Below are positions 1 through 7,800 of a stretch of 22,999 nucleotides of DNA, in pieces (within the stretch, counting starts at the first letter, position 1; the number at the start of each line of letters is the position of its first letter). Position numbers and translations under genes: made by a program. Source of the DNA: Luteimonas_C sp035250245 (GTDB taxonomy: Bacteria > Pseudomonadota > Gammaproteobacteria > Xanthomonadales > Xanthomonadaceae); NCBI GenBank assembly GCA_035250245.1, contig DATFFH010000017.1, positions 1-22,999 on the forward strand. The letters are read 5' to 3'. The notes under the pieces are model-generated. The model searched no databases. It was not told the origin of the DNA and saw only the letters and a program-made list of their open reading frames with translations.

Positions 1-26
1 GTATCGCTACGCTCCACCCGGGCTAC
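1..26. repeat. Partial intergenic repeat (CCCGGGCTAC family)
   Basis: This is the truncated arm of a repeat that recurs as an inverted pair at 1973-1999 and 2094-2120. It shares the CTCCACCCGGGCTAC core and differs from the other copies by one base (CTACG instead of CTTCG). It overlaps the 3' end of ubiA and continues off the left edge of the window. Confidence 0.7.
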
Positions 27-927
27 GGAAGGCGTAATCAAAGGCGATCCCCGCGAACACCGCCATGCCCACCCAGTGGTTGTGCAGGAAGGCGCGGAAG
101 CAGGCGTCGCGGTCGCGATGCCGGGCGATGACGAACTCGTAGGCGACCAGCAACGCCGCTACCCCCAGCGCCGACCAGAAATAAATGCCCATCTGCGCCT
201 GCCGGCCGCACAGCGCCAGCGCGGCGAAGAAAAGCGCATACAGCAGGCCCTGCGCGACCAGGTCCAGTTCGCCGAACAGGATCGCGGTGGACTTGGCGCC
301 GGCGCGCAGGTCGTCGTCGCGATCGACCATCGCATACCAGGTGTCGTACGCGGTCGACCAGAAGATGTTGGCCACGTACAGCACCCAGGCCAGCGGCGGC
401 AATTCGCCGCGGGTCGCGGCGAAAGCCATCGGGATGCCCCAGCCGAAGGCCATGCCCAGATACACCTGCGGCAGATAGGTGTAGCGCTTCAGATACGGAT
501 AGCTGGCCGCCAGCACCACGCCGACGAAGCTCAAATAGATCGTCAGCCGGTTCAAAGTCGCCACCAGGCCGAAGGCGGCAAGCATCAGCACCGCGAATAC
601 CGCCAAGGCTTCGCGCCCCGAGACCGCGCCGGTGGCGAGCGGCCGGTGCTTGGTGCGTTCGACCTGCGGATCCAGCCAGCGGTCGGCGTAATCGTTGATG
701 ACGCAACCGGCCGAACGGGTCAGCCAAACGCCGGCGCTGAACACAACCAGCGTCCACAGCGGCGGCACGCCTTCGGCCGCCAGCCATAGGCCCCACCAGG
801 TCGGCCAGAGCAGCAGCAACCAGCCGATCGGCCGGTCGCCGCGCACCAATTTCCAGTACTGGCCCAGGCGTTCGCGCCAGCGCGGCAGGGGGACGGTCGC
901 GGGCGGGCTGTAGCGTTCGTAGCTCAT
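7..927 (-). CDS. ubiA: 4-hydroxybenzoate octaprenyltransferase (UbiA)
   Basis: A 306-residue polytopic inner-membrane prenyltransferase that attaches the polyprenyl tail to 4-hydroxybenzoate in ubiquinone biosynthesis. Both Asp-rich Mg-diphosphate motifs are visible: NDYADRWLD at residues 78-86, and YDTWYAMVDRDDD at about 194-206. Hydrophobic segments run throughout, and the KLVRGDRPIGWLLLLWPTWW N-terminus is typical of the family. The length is slightly above the usual 290-300 residues. The last residues (RSPGGA) and the TAG stop are encoded by the intergenic repeat at positions 1-26, so the tail may be an acquired end. The start is the ATG at 927. The tRNA-Arg gene lies divergently upstream. 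The identification is firm from the motifs. I see no terminator because the window ends at the stop codon. Confidence 0.95.
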   Translation of the reverse strand: MSYERYSPPATVPLPRWRERLGQYWKLVRGDRPIGWLLLLWPTWWGLWLAAEGVPPLWTLVVFSAGVWLTRSAGCVINDYADRWLDPQVERTKHRPLATGAVSGREALAVFAVLMLAAFGLVATLNRLTIYLSFVGVVLAASYPYLKRYTYLPQVYLGMAFGWGIPMAFAATRGELPPLAWVLYVANIFWSTAYDTWYAMVDRDDDLRAGAKSTAILFGELDLVAQGLLYALFFAALALCGRQAQMGIYFWSALGVAALLVAYEFVIARHRDRDACFRAFLHNHWVGMAVFAGIAFDYAFRSPGGA

Positions 928-986
928 GCGGGCGACAGGTTAACGGCTCGCGCGGCGCGGCGCGATGATGGACAATAGGCGGCTCG

Positions 987-1063
987 GCGCCTGTAGCTCA
1001 GCCGGATAGAGTAGTGGCTTCCGAAGCCATTGGTCGGGGGTTCGAATCCCTCCAGGCGCGCCA
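987..1063 (+). tRNA. tRNA-Arg (anticodon CCG)
   Basis: A complete 77-nt cloverleaf. The acceptor stem is GCGCCTG/CAGGCGC with discriminator G and an encoded CCA. The D arm begins GCTC. The anticodon loop TTCCGAA places CCG at positions 34-36, so it reads CGG codons as Arg. The T arm is GGGGG-TTCGAAT-CCCTC. Its 3' part is repeated downstream (see 1048-1300). Confidence 0.97.
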
Positions 1064-1300
1064 GTAAACTTATGTGTTGCCGTGTCCGGTCGGGATTCCC
1101 TGCCCGGGCGCGAAGCGCCCGGGCGTTCGCCGTTGCGCAAGCCGATGGCTTGCGAGCGCAACGGCTCACCCCTCCAGGCGCGCCAGTAAACTTATGTGTT
1201 GCCGTGTCCGGTCGGGATTTCCTGCCCGGGCGCGAAGCGCCATTAAACTAAACGTATTGCCGTATCCGGCCAGGATTCGCCTGCCGGGCACGGAGCGCCA
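1048..1300 (+). repeat. Tandem duplication of the tRNA-Arg 3' end and its downstream flank
   Basis: A 72-bp unit at 1048-1119 (last 16 bases of the tRNA with CCA, plus 56 bp of flank) recurs at 1170-1241 with a single mismatch and an offset of 122 bp. A third, degenerate copy of the flank without the tRNA part follows at about 1242-1300. Between the first two units lies a bulged hairpin at 1129-1164 whose arms begin CCGTTGCG and end CGCAACGG. The second unit lacks the acceptor 5' strand, D arm and anticodon arm, so it is not a tRNA gene. It may be a remnant of a tRNA array, slippage, or an attachment-site scar. Confidence 0.85.
1102..1124 (+). terminator. Hairpin downstream of tRNA-Arg
   Basis: A perfect 10-bp stem, GCCCGGGCGC-GAA-GCGCCCGGGC, starts 39 bp after the tRNA CCA. 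There is no U-tract, so it may act in 3' processing or protection instead of intrinsic termination. Confidence 0.5.
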
Positions 1301-1397
1301 AACGCTTGATCCGCGGGCTTTTCTGGCGGTTTTTTGGCTGGGGCGATTTATACTGTAAGCATGCACGGCCTCGATTAGCGGCCGCCAAAGGTGGAAC

Positions 1398-1916
1398 GTG
1401 CGCAATTACGACCTCGATTTCCTGAAGAAATTCTCGCTGGTGATCGTCATCCTGATGCTGGTGACGTTGGGCTTGATCCTGCTGGCCCATCACCTGCATG
1501 CCGTGATCCCGCCCGAAGTCTCGCCGCAGGCCGCCAAGCGCACCGAACAGCGGATCGCGCCGGCCGGTTCGGTCTATGCCGGCGCCACCGGCGCCGCGCA
1601 GCAAGCCGCAGCCGTGGCAGCCGCCGCCGCGAAGGCCGCTTCGCAGGTCGCTTACGGCGGCACCACCGACGGCTCGGTGATCTTCGGCAACCTGTGCACC
1701 GGCTGCCACACCTCCGGCGCGGGCAATGCGCCGACCATGGACAAAGCCCACTGGGGTCCGCGCATCGCCCAGGGCAAAGACACCTTGTACAAGCACGCCA
1801 TCGACGGCTTCACCGGCCCCGACGGCGGTGTGATGCCGCCGAAGGGCGGCAACCCGGCGCTGACCGAGGAACAGGTGAAGGCGACGGTCGATTGGATGCT
1901 CGACAACCTGAAGTAA
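1398..1916 (+). CDS. Membrane-anchored c-type cytochrome (cytochrome c5-like)
   Basis: A 172-residue monoheme cytochrome likely to carry electrons at the periplasmic face of the inner membrane. Residues about 12-32 form one hydrophobic anchor. An Ala-rich linker spans about 61-85. The heme motif CTGCH is at 100-104, and Met146 in GVMPPKGG is the probable distal ligand. The C-terminal TEEQVKATVDWMLDNLK helix is typical of class I/c5 cytochromes. The start is GTG at 1398, chosen because AAAGGTGG at 1388-1394 gives a good ribosome binding site and the residues that follow lead directly into the anchor. It is monocistronic with its own terminator. The electron donor and acceptor cannot be told from this window. 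Confidence 0.9.
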   Translation: MRNYDLDFLKKFSLVIVILMLVTLGLILLAHHLHAVIPPEVSPQAAKRTEQRIAPAGSVYAGATGAAQQAAAVAAAAAKAASQVAYGGTTDGSVIFGNLCTGCHTSGAGNAPTMDKAHWGPRIAQGKDTLYKHAIDGFTGPDGGVMPPKGGNPALTEEQVKATVDWMLDNLK

Positions 1917-1937
1917 GCAGCGCCCGACCCCGCTTCC

Positions 1938-1959
1938 AACGCCGCCTCCGGGCGGCGTT
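1938..1959 (+). terminator. Rho-independent-like terminator after the cytochrome gene
   Basis: A 9-bp stem, AACGCCGCC-TCCG-GGCGGCGTT, has a stable tetraloop and is followed by a T-containing tract (GTCGTTCTT). It lies 22 bp after the stop codon. Confidence 0.8.
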
Positions 1960-1972
1960 GTCGTTCTTGGAC

Positions 1973-2120
1973 GTAGCCCGGGTGGAGCGAAGCGATACCG
2001 CGCTGCTGGGCATTTCGGTTACGTCGTTGGTCCAACGCGCCGCCGCGCGCTACGAAAAACGACTGTGGGCTTGATCGCTACACTGCGGTCCCGGGTATCG
2101 CTTCGCTCCACCCGGGCTAC
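1973..2120. repeat. Inverted pair of a 27-bp intergenic repeat
   Basis: The arms at 1973-1999 and 2094-2120 are perfect inverted copies of a 27-bp element (GTAGCCCGGGTGGAGCG...). They are separated by 94 bp in which I see no gene. A third, variant arm lies at 1-26. Together with the terminator at 1938-1959 and the AT-rich stretch after 2120, this accounts for the 333-bp gap between the cytochrome gene and the next gene. Confidence 0.85.
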
Positions 2121-2133
2121 GAATGAAATGCGT

Positions 2134-2155
2134 ATAACTTCTGCGATATAGTTAT
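2134..2155 (+). promoter_or_regulatory. Possible promoter/operator upstream of the hydrolase-zapE pair
   Basis: The inverted repeat ATAACT-N10-AGTTAT lies in a locally AT-rich stretch and overlaps a TATAGT sequence (2147-2152) that could be a -10 box. The -35 region is poor, so this is a weak candidate. Confidence 0.25.
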
Positions 2156-2249
2156 GAACGGTGATTATCGTGTCGCCAAATTAACAGGGCCGGTCAATCG
2201 ATGATCGATCCTCATCGCCCAGGCACGCGCCGCTAGTATCATCGCCGCC

Positions 2250-2918
2250 ATGAATACGCCCGCCTTCCCTGACGCGAGCGGCCCGATCTCCTTGCCGGGC
2301 CCGGCTGGTCTCCTTGAAGCCGCTGTAGAGGCCCCGGAAGCCGATGTCGCTCCGATCCCGGTGGTAGCGGTGGTCTGCCATCCGCTGCCCACCGAGGGCG
2401 GCAGCATGCACAACAAGGTCGTGACCATGGCCGCGCGCAGCCTGCGCGAACTGGGCGCGACCACGCTGCGCTTCAACTTCCGCGGCACCGGCCATTCCGA
2501 AGGCGAGTTCGACGAGGGCCGCGGCGAAACCGACGACTTGCGCGCGGTCGTCGCCTGGGTGCGCGAGCAGCGCCCGGACCACGCCTTGTGGCTGGCCGGC
2601 TTCAGCTTCGGCGCCTACGTGTCGATCCGCGCCGCCGAGGAATTGAAGCCCGCCGTGCTGATTTCGATCGCCCCGCCCGCCGGCCGCTGGGATTTCGAAA
2701 ACATGGCCTTGCCGAGCATGCCCTGGCTGGTGATCCAAGGCGAGAACGACGAGATCGTCGACCCGCAGGCCGTCTACGATTGGCTGAAGAAATCCAAGGC
2801 CAAGGCCGACGTGGTGCGCATGCCCGACACCAGCCATTTCTTCCATCGCAAGCTGATCGACCTGCGCGGCGCGATCAAGAACGGCGTGCGTCCCTATTTG
2901 CCCGCGACGCATGGCTGA
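2250..2918 (+). CDS. Alpha/beta hydrolase (COG2945-type)
   Basis: A 222-residue cytoplasmic alpha/beta hydrolase with no signal peptide. The nucleophile elbow is GFSFG with Ser119. The likely acid is Asp167 in GENDEIVDP, and the catalytic His196 is in TSHFFH. The early CHPLPTEGGSMHNKVV block and the RFNFRGTGHSEGEFDEG block mark the small dienelactone-hydrolase-like group often annotated COG2945. The substrate is unknown. The last 8 bases (ATGGCTGA) overlap the start of zapE, so the two are very probably translationally coupled in one operon. The ATG start at 2250 is the first plausible one. It lacks a strong Shine-Dalgarno sequence. The catalytic triad appears intact. Confidence 0.88.
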   Translation: MNTPAFPDASGPISLPGPAGLLEAAVEAPEADVAPIPVVAVVCHPLPTEGGSMHNKVVTMAARSLRELGATTLRFNFRGTGHSEGEFDEGRGETDDLRAVVAWVREQRPDHALWLAGFSFGAYVSIRAAEELKPAVLISIAPPAGRWDFENMALPSMPWLVIQGENDEIVDPQAVYDWLKKSKAKADVVRMPDTSHFFHRKLIDLRGAIKNGVRPYLPATHG

Positions 2919-4017
2919 TACGGGCGCGGCGGCCACGCCGTCGGAAAACTATCGCGCCGGCGTCGCGCGCGCCGATTGGCAGGACGATCCTGCGCAGCAG
3001 GAAGCGCTGCGCGAATTGGACCGGATCCACGCCGCACTCGTCGCACCGCCGAAGTCGCGCGGCCTGTTCGAGCGCATGTTCGGCGAAGGCCCGCCGCCGC
3101 CCGAACGCGGCTTGTACCTGTGGGGCGGCGTGGGCCGCGGCAAGACCTTCCTGATCGATCTGTTCTACGACGGATTACCGATCGCGCAGAAGAAGCGCAC
3201 CCATTTCCACCGCTTCATGCGCGACGTGCACGAACGCCTGCGCGCTCACGCCGGCGAGCGCGATCCGCTGGCGATCATCGCCAAGGAATGGCAGCGCACG
3301 CTGCGCGTGCTGGTGCTGGACGAATTCTTCGTCAGCGACATCGGCGACGCCATGCTGCTCGGCCGCCTGCTCGACCGCCTGTTCGCCGAAGGCGTGATCC
3401 TGGTGACCACGTCCAATGCCGCGCCCGGAGAGCTGTACAAGGACGGCCTGCAGCGCGCGCGTTTTTTGCCGGCGATCGAACTGATCCAGCGCCACTGCAT
3501 CATCGCCCACCTCGACAGCCCCACCGATTACCGCCTGCGCGAACTGACCCGCTCGCCGGTGTACCGCGCGCCGCTGGATGCCGAATCGGACAAATGGCTG
3601 GAGGCGCGCTGGCACGCGCTGGGCGGCGACGACGCCCACCGCGACGGCAGCATCGAGATCGACGGCCGCAAGATCGCGGTGCGCGCGCGCTGCAAGGGCA
3701 TGGCCTGGTTCGATTTCGCCGAATTGTGCGAAGGCCCGCGCGGCGCCGCCGACTACATCGAGATCGCGCGCGAATTCCACACCGTCCTGCTCGGCGGCGT
3801 GCCGCATATGAATGAGCAGCGCGACAACCCCGCGCGACGTTTCATCACCCTGATCGACGAGCTGTACGACCGCCATGTCAACCTGGTCTGCACCGCCGAT
3901 GCCGCGCCGCCGTCGCTGTACGAAGGCGTGCGCCTGGCCGCCGCGTTCGAGCGCACGGCTTCGCGCCTGATCGAAATGCAATCGGCCGAATACCTCACGC
4001 TCGAACACCGGCAGTAA
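2911..4017 (+). CDS. zapE: Cell division protein ZapE (AFG1-like ATPase)
   Basis: A 368-residue P-loop ATPase of the AFG1/ZapE family, which associates with the FtsZ ring and affects constriction. The Walker A GGVGRGKT is at residues 72-79 and the Walker B RVLVLDEFFV is centred on Asp137-Glu138. The flanking LYLWGGVGRGKT, THFHRFM, VTTSNAAPGELYKDGLQR and NEQRDNPARRFITLIDELYD blocks are characteristic. The length matches the family (about 375). It overlaps the upstream hydrolase by 8 bp, which indicates coupling. Downstream, a long inverted repeat separates it from the convergent hydrolase gene. Family assignment is very secure. The division role is inferred from E. coli. Confidence 0.95.
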   Translation: MADTGAAATPSENYRAGVARADWQDDPAQQEALRELDRIHAALVAPPKSRGLFERMFGEGPPPPERGLYLWGGVGRGKTFLIDLFYDGLPIAQKKRTHFHRFMRDVHERLRAHAGERDPLAIIAKEWQRTLRVLVLDEFFVSDIGDAMLLGRLLDRLFAEGVILVTTSNAAPGELYKDGLQRARFLPAIELIQRHCIIAHLDSPTDYRLRELTRSPVYRAPLDAESDKWLEARWHALGGDDAHRDGSIEIDGRKIAVRARCKGMAWFDFAELCEGPRGAADYIEIAREFHTVLLGGVPHMNEQRDNPARRFITLIDELYDRHVNLVCTADAAPPSLYEGVRLAAAFERTASRLIEMQSAEYLTLEHRQ

Positions 4018-4040
4018 GGCGCGACGGCTACTCCCGCTTT

Positions 4041-4117
4041 TGTGGGAGCGGCTTCAGCCGCGAGCTCTTGCGTCATTGGCCGCTGCCGAGAAGCTCGCGG
4101 CTGAAGCCGCTCCCACA
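4041..4117. repeat. REP-type inverted repeat between convergent genes
   Basis: Perfect 26-bp arms at 4041-4066 and 4092-4117 (TGTGGGAGCGGCTTCAGCCG... and its complement) flank a 25-nt loop. The element lies between zapE (plus) and the secreted hydrolase gene (minus) and could terminate transcription from both sides. The same variant recurs at 13151-13229. A TAGGAGCGGCTTTAG variant is embedded in both cobalamin riboswitches. Confidence 0.9.
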
Positions 4118-4128
4118 AAGGCGAGGCC

Positions 4129-5001
4129 CTAGACGCCGAGCGATCGCAGGAACTCGGCGACCTTCTCGGTATACGCCGATGGCGAACCGAGCTCGCGGTT
4201 GACTTGCATGTGCGACAGGTCCTGCGGCAGCACGTCCACGCGTACGCCCAAGGCGGACGCTTTCCGTTCGAATGCGCGGGCTTGCGCGCAAGAGGCCAAG
4301 ACGTGGCGCGTGGAGCACACGGCCAGCATCGGCAAAGACCGCTTTGTCAACAGGCCGTGCGGTGACACCGCCAGCCAAGCCGCGCGGTCGGCACCGAACG
4401 CGCGATCGTACAAGCGCGGATGCGGATTCTTCATCAAACGCTCGACATCGTAGGCGGCGCTGTCCAGCAGCACCGCGCCGCGCGGCGGTGCAGCGCCGGC
4501 CGCGCGCAGCATTTGCGGCGAAGCCGCGAGCACGGCTGCGAGGTGCGCGCCGGCCGAGTGCCCCATCAACGCGATGCGGTCGCGATCCACGCCCCACTCC
4601 GCCGCCCGCGCCTGCACCGCCGCCAGCGCACGCGCCACGTCCTGCGCCTGCCCGAGCGGCGGCGTATCGGGACGCATGCGGTAGTTCATCGATATCAGGA
4701 CATAGCCCTTCGGCAGCCAATAGCCGGCTTTGCCCGGAATCAGCCCGGGATGGTCTTTGTCGCCGAAAGTCCAGGAGCCGCCGTGCACCAGCAGGATCGC
4801 CGGTGCGCGTTTCGCGTTCGGCGGCAGGTAGACGTCGAAGCGCTGCCGCGGATCCCGGCCATAGGCGATGTCGCGCACGATGCGCGTATCTGCCGGCAGG
4901 TCGCGCACGGACGAGATACTGGTTCGGCGCGGAACGTCGGCATGCGCGGCCGCCATCGCCAGGAACAGCGCGCCCGCACCAATCGAACGAAGGAATTTCA
5001 T
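4129..5001 (-). CDS. Secreted alpha/beta hydrolase (esterase/BD-FAE-like)
   Basis: A 290-residue protein with a probable Sec signal peptide (MKFLRSIGAGALFLAMAAAHA, about residues 1-21), so it likely acts in the periplasm or outside. The oxyanion-hole motif HGGSW is at 73-77 and the nucleophile elbow GHSAG has Ser149. A late LSHMQVNRELG block supplies the probable catalytic His. This is the HSL/BD-FAE carboxylesterase pattern. The start was set at the ATG at 5001 because it opens the signal peptide. A second in-frame ATG at 5034, directly after the envZ stop (TGAATG), would add 11 residues before it. Proximity to envZ suggests one ompR-envZ-hydrolase transcript. The substrate is unknown. Confidence 0.85.
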   Translation of the reverse strand: MKFLRSIGAGALFLAMAAAHADVPRRTSISSVRDLPADTRIVRDIAYGRDPRQRFDVYLPPNAKRAPAILLVHGGSWTFGDKDHPGLIPGKAGYWLPKGYVLISMNYRMRPDTPPLGQAQDVARALAAVQARAAEWGVDRDRIALMGHSAGAHLAAVLAASPQMLRAAGAAPPRGAVLLDSAAYDVERLMKNPHPRLYDRAFGADRAAWLAVSPHGLLTKRSLPMLAVCSTRHVLASCAQARAFERKASALGVRVDVLPQDLSHMQVNRELGSPSAYTEKVAEFLRSLGV

Positions 5002-5034
5002 GTAACGAGGGCCTCGTAGAAATGGATGCCGCAT

Positions 5035-6297
5035 TCAACCGCCGCGCAGAACGAGCGAGGCCAGCAAGCCTCGCGAACCGTGCGGCGCCAATCGCAGTTC
5101 GCCGCCGTGCTGGCGCGCGACGCGGTCGACGATCGCTAACCCCAGCCCCGTGCCGCCGCCTTCGCCGCGAACGAAAGGCTGGCACGCGCGTTCGGCGGCC
5201 GGCGCCGATAGGCCCGGCCCTTGATCGCCGACTTCGATGCGCCAAGCACCTTCGTCTTCGCGCCGCAAATGCAGCGAATAGGGGGGCGCGCCGTGCCGTT
5301 GCGCATTCGTCAGCAGGTTTTCCACCGCGCGCAACAATGCCATGGGCTTGCCGATCATCGGCGCGTACCTCGGCGTCTTCAGCTCCCACGGCTGCTCCGA
5401 TGCATCGACCGCGTTTCGGCACAGCACGGCCAGATCGAGCGGTTCGCCCGCTTCGTCCCGACCATCGCGGGCGTAGGCGATGAATTGCGACAGGATCGCG
5501 TCTATTTCCGCGATATCGCGGTGCATGCCCGCGCGCAGTTCCGGATCCGCGCCGGGCAGCAGCTCGGCGGCGTATTGCAGGCGGGTCAGCGGCGTGCGCA
5601 GATCGTGCGAGATGCCTGCGAGCATCAGTGCGCGTTCCTGCGCCGCCTCGCGCACGCCGTCGCTCGATTCGGCCAGCGCGCGCGCCAATTCGCGCACCTC
5701 GCGCGGCCCGTCCAGGCGGCCGAGTTCGGGGGTTTCGCCGCGCACCAGTTCCGGAGCCGCGTGCGCCAACCGGCGCAGCGGCAACACCAGCCGGCGCGCG
5801 TAATAGGCGGCGGCCAGCCAGACCAGCAGCGCGCCGACGCACAACATCAGCACCGAATAGCGCAGCACGCCATCGCCGGGGCGGTCGGCGGCGAACGACA
5901 CCCATAAAGCCGGCTGCGTATGCAGCTTGAGCCATAGCGCGTTCGTTCGGCCGGCCCTGCCCAGCCGCACTTCGCGGCCGGGAACCAGTTGCCGCGGCGC
6001 TTGTTCCAGCACTTCCCGCAAGAACGGCGCAGCGCGCAGCGGGGTACGCGACGGCGGCGCATCGCTCACTTCCAAACCGGCGCGGCTCAGGTGTTCGGCA
6101 GCGCGCGCGCGGGATTGGCTGCGGGCGAGTTCTTCGGCCACATCGGCGAAACCGTCCATCGCACGCAGCAATCGTTCGGCCGCCGGCCGCGTGGCCAATT
6201 CGCGGCCCAGCGCCACCGCCAGCGCCGCCGCGCCCAGCAGCACCAGACCGATCACCAGGACCAACTGGCCGAACACGCTGCGCGGCAAGAAATTCAT
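5035..6297 (-). CDS. envZ: Osmosensor-type histidine kinase (EnvZ-like)
   Basis: A 420-residue inner-membrane sensor kinase. The first transmembrane helix is about residues 8-30, followed by a periplasmic region of about 115 residues. The second transmembrane helix is about 146-166, then a HAMP region to about 218. The phosphoacceptor His231 is in MLAGISHDLRTPLTRL, which closely matches E. coli EnvZ MMAGVSHDLRTPLTR. The C-terminal ATPase domain shows the N box (VENLLTNAQRHG), GDQGPGL and GTGLGLAIVDR. It partners the OmpR-like regulator upstream, whose TGA overlaps its ATG (ATGA, 6294-6297). The signal sensed here is unknown, since the periplasmic region is not conserved with EnvZ by eye. The gene ends 33 bp before the secreted hydrolase. 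Confidence 0.93.
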   Translation of the reverse strand: MNFLPRSVFGQLVLVIGLVLLGAAALAVALGRELATRPAAERLLRAMDGFADVAEELARSQSRARAAEHLSRAGLEVSDAPPSRTPLRAAPFLREVLEQAPRQLVPGREVRLGRAGRTNALWLKLHTQPALWVSFAADRPGDGVLRYSVLMLCVGALLVWLAAAYYARRLVLPLRRLAHAAPELVRGETPELGRLDGPREVRELARALAESSDGVREAAQERALMLAGISHDLRTPLTRLQYAAELLPGADPELRAGMHRDIAEIDAILSQFIAYARDGRDEAGEPLDLAVLCRNAVDASEQPWELKTPRYAPMIGKPMALLRAVENLLTNAQRHGAPPYSLHLRREDEGAWRIEVGDQGPGLSAPAAERACQPFVRGEGGGTGLGLAIVDRVARQHGGELRLAPHGSRGLLASLVLRGG

Positions 6298-7013
6298 GCG
6301 ACGGGCTCCGGCGGCACATAGACATAACCCACGCCCCACACCGTCTGGATGATGCGCGGATGGCGCGCGTCTTCTTCCAACAAGCGCCGCAGGCGCGCGA
6401 CGGTCACGTCCATGCTGCGTTCGAAGGCATCGTGTTCGCGGCCGCGCGCCAGGCTCATCAAGCGATCGCGGCTGAGCGGCTGGTGCGGGTGCCGCAGCAG
6501 CACGGCCAACACCGCGAACTCGCCCGATGTCAGCCGCAGCGGCTGTCCGTCGCGGCTCAGTTCGCGGCTGCCCAAATCCAGGCGGAAGGCGCCGAACCGG
6601 ATTTCGCCGCCATCGGCTTGCGGCGCGCCCGGCGCAGGACGCGCGCGCCGCAGCACCGAGCGGATCCGCGCCAGCAGCTCGCGCGGGTTCACCGGTTTGG
6701 GCAGGTAGTCGTCGGCGCCGATTTCCAAGCCGACGATGCGGTCGATCTCGTCGCCTTTGGCGGTCAGCATCACGATCGGCGTCGCGTCGCCGTGGCCGCG
6801 CAAACGCCGGCAGATCTGCAATCCGTCCTCGCCGGGCAGCATCAGGTCGAGCACGATCAGGTCGTAATGGCCGCGGTCCAAGGCTTGCCGCATCTGCGCG
6901 CCGTCGCCCACGCCTTTGACCTGGAAACCCTGCGTTTCCAGATAACGCGTCAGCAGTTCGCGCAGGCGCGAATCGTCGTCGATCAACAGCACGCGCGGTG
7001 GTGGTTCGTTCAT
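6294..7013 (-). CDS. ompR: Response regulator OmpR
   Basis: A 239-residue receiver plus winged-helix regulator. Receiver residues are the acidic pocket Asp12-Asp14, phosphoacceptor Asp56 in LIVLDLMLPGEDG, Thr84 in MLTAKGD and Lys106 in ADDYLPKP. The C-terminal DNA-binding domain carries LTSGEFAVL, PLSRDRLM, ARGREHDAFERSMDV and QTVWGVGYVYVP, all nearly identical to E. coli OmpR. This points to orthology beyond mere family membership. The ATG at 7013 is the only sensible start and gives the standard length. It is the first gene of the ompR-envZ pair, with a 4-bp stop/start overlap. Target genes in this lineage are not evident from the window. Confidence 0.95.
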   Translation of the reverse strand: MNEPPPRVLLIDDDSRLRELLTRYLETQGFQVKGVGDGAQMRQALDRGHYDLIVLDLMLPGEDGLQICRRLRGHGDATPIVMLTAKGDEIDRIVGLEIGADDYLPKPVNPRELLARIRSVLRRARPAPGAPQADGGEIRFGAFRLDLGSRELSRDGQPLRLTSGEFAVLAVLLRHPHQPLSRDRLMSLARGREHDAFERSMDVTVARLRRLLEEDARHPRIIQTVWGVGYVYVPPEPVA

Positions 7014-7199
7014 GTCGCCCACTATCGAGGCTTGCCGAGGGCGCGCGCAAACGGGCGCGGGCCTGGAGTTGTAAACGAATGTTTCGGTAGCGCGTTGACG
7101 ACACATCCGATGGCAGTTGCGACATGTCCGCTCGCGATCGAGGGGATAGCTTGGCCATACCGCGACGCAGACGCATCGCGACCACTGAAGGAAAACGCG

Positions 7200-7736
7200 A
7201 TGAACCGAGCTTCCCTTTTGCTTGCGTTGTTGACCCTGGCCGGCGCGCTGAGCGCAGCCATCCCGGACGCCTCCGCGCAAAACCGTGTGCGCGGACGCGC
7301 AGTAGTCCACGCTGCTGACGGCGGCCGCGTGGCCGCGACCCGCACGGCGGCGCGCGGCGAACACGGCGCCTTCGTCCGCGGCCGTAATGCGCGCAGCGAC
7401 GGCCACGGTAATGCCGCCGGCCGCAGCGGCGCTTACGCCGTTGGCGCGAACGGCGGCACGGCACAGCGGCAAGGCAGCTTCTACCGCAACGCCGACGGCA
7501 GCGCCGGACGTCAGGGCAGCGCTTCGATCGACGGCGCCAACGGTGGCGGCCTGCGCACCAGCGGCGGCATCGCCCGCGATGCGGACGGCAACCTCGACGG
7601 CAATCGCAGCACCAGCGCCACCGGCCGCAACGGCAATAGCTACAGCGGCTCGACCGCGGTGCAGGACGGCGTGGTGACACACACCCACGCCTGCGCCAAT
7701 GCCGCCGGCGAAACGATCGCCTGCCGCAGCCGCTGA
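7200..7736 (+). CDS. Secreted Gly/Asn-rich low-complexity protein, function unknown
   Basis: A 178-residue protein with a clear Sec signal peptide ending in ASA-Q (cleavage about 26/27). The mature part is rich in Gly, Ala, Asn, Arg and Ser. It has degenerate repeats such as GANGG, NADGSAG, DADGNLDGN and GRNGNS. Two cysteines near the end (C165, C175) could form a disulfide. The repeat character resembles elongated or beta-rich extracellular proteins, but I recognise no family. The start at 7200 is supported by GAAGGA at 7187-7192. It lies 64 bp upstream of a secreted EF-hand protein, divergent from ompR. The codon pattern and high G+C match the neighbours. Function cannot be assigned. Confidence 0.82.
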   Translation: MNRASLLLALLTLAGALSAAIPDASAQNRVRGRAVVHAADGGRVAATRTAARGEHGAFVRGRNARSDGHGNAAGRSGAYAVGANGGTAQRQGSFYRNADGSAGRQGSASIDGANGGGLRTSGGIARDADGNLDGNRSTSATGRNGNSYSGSTAVQDGVVTHTHACANAAGETIACRSR

Positions 7737-7800
7737 TTTTTCGAATCCCTCCCCCCGGCCAAGGACGGCCGTCTTCATTCCCGACCGAAAGAGATCACTC

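Noticed and set aside
1170..1185. A second tRNA-Arg gene
   Set aside because: Only the 3' part of the T arm, the acceptor 3' strand and CCA are present. There is no D arm or anticodon arm upstream.
1326..1354. A promoter for the cytochrome gene with TATACT (1349-1354) as -10
   Set aside because: No acceptable -35 box exists at normal spacing, so it was not annotated.
5035..7680. Very long open frames in alternative phases around envZ/ompR and antisense to metE and the amidohydrolase
   Set aside because: They arise from high G+C, give Arg/Ala-rich translations without recognisable motifs, and overlap genes with clear family signatures.
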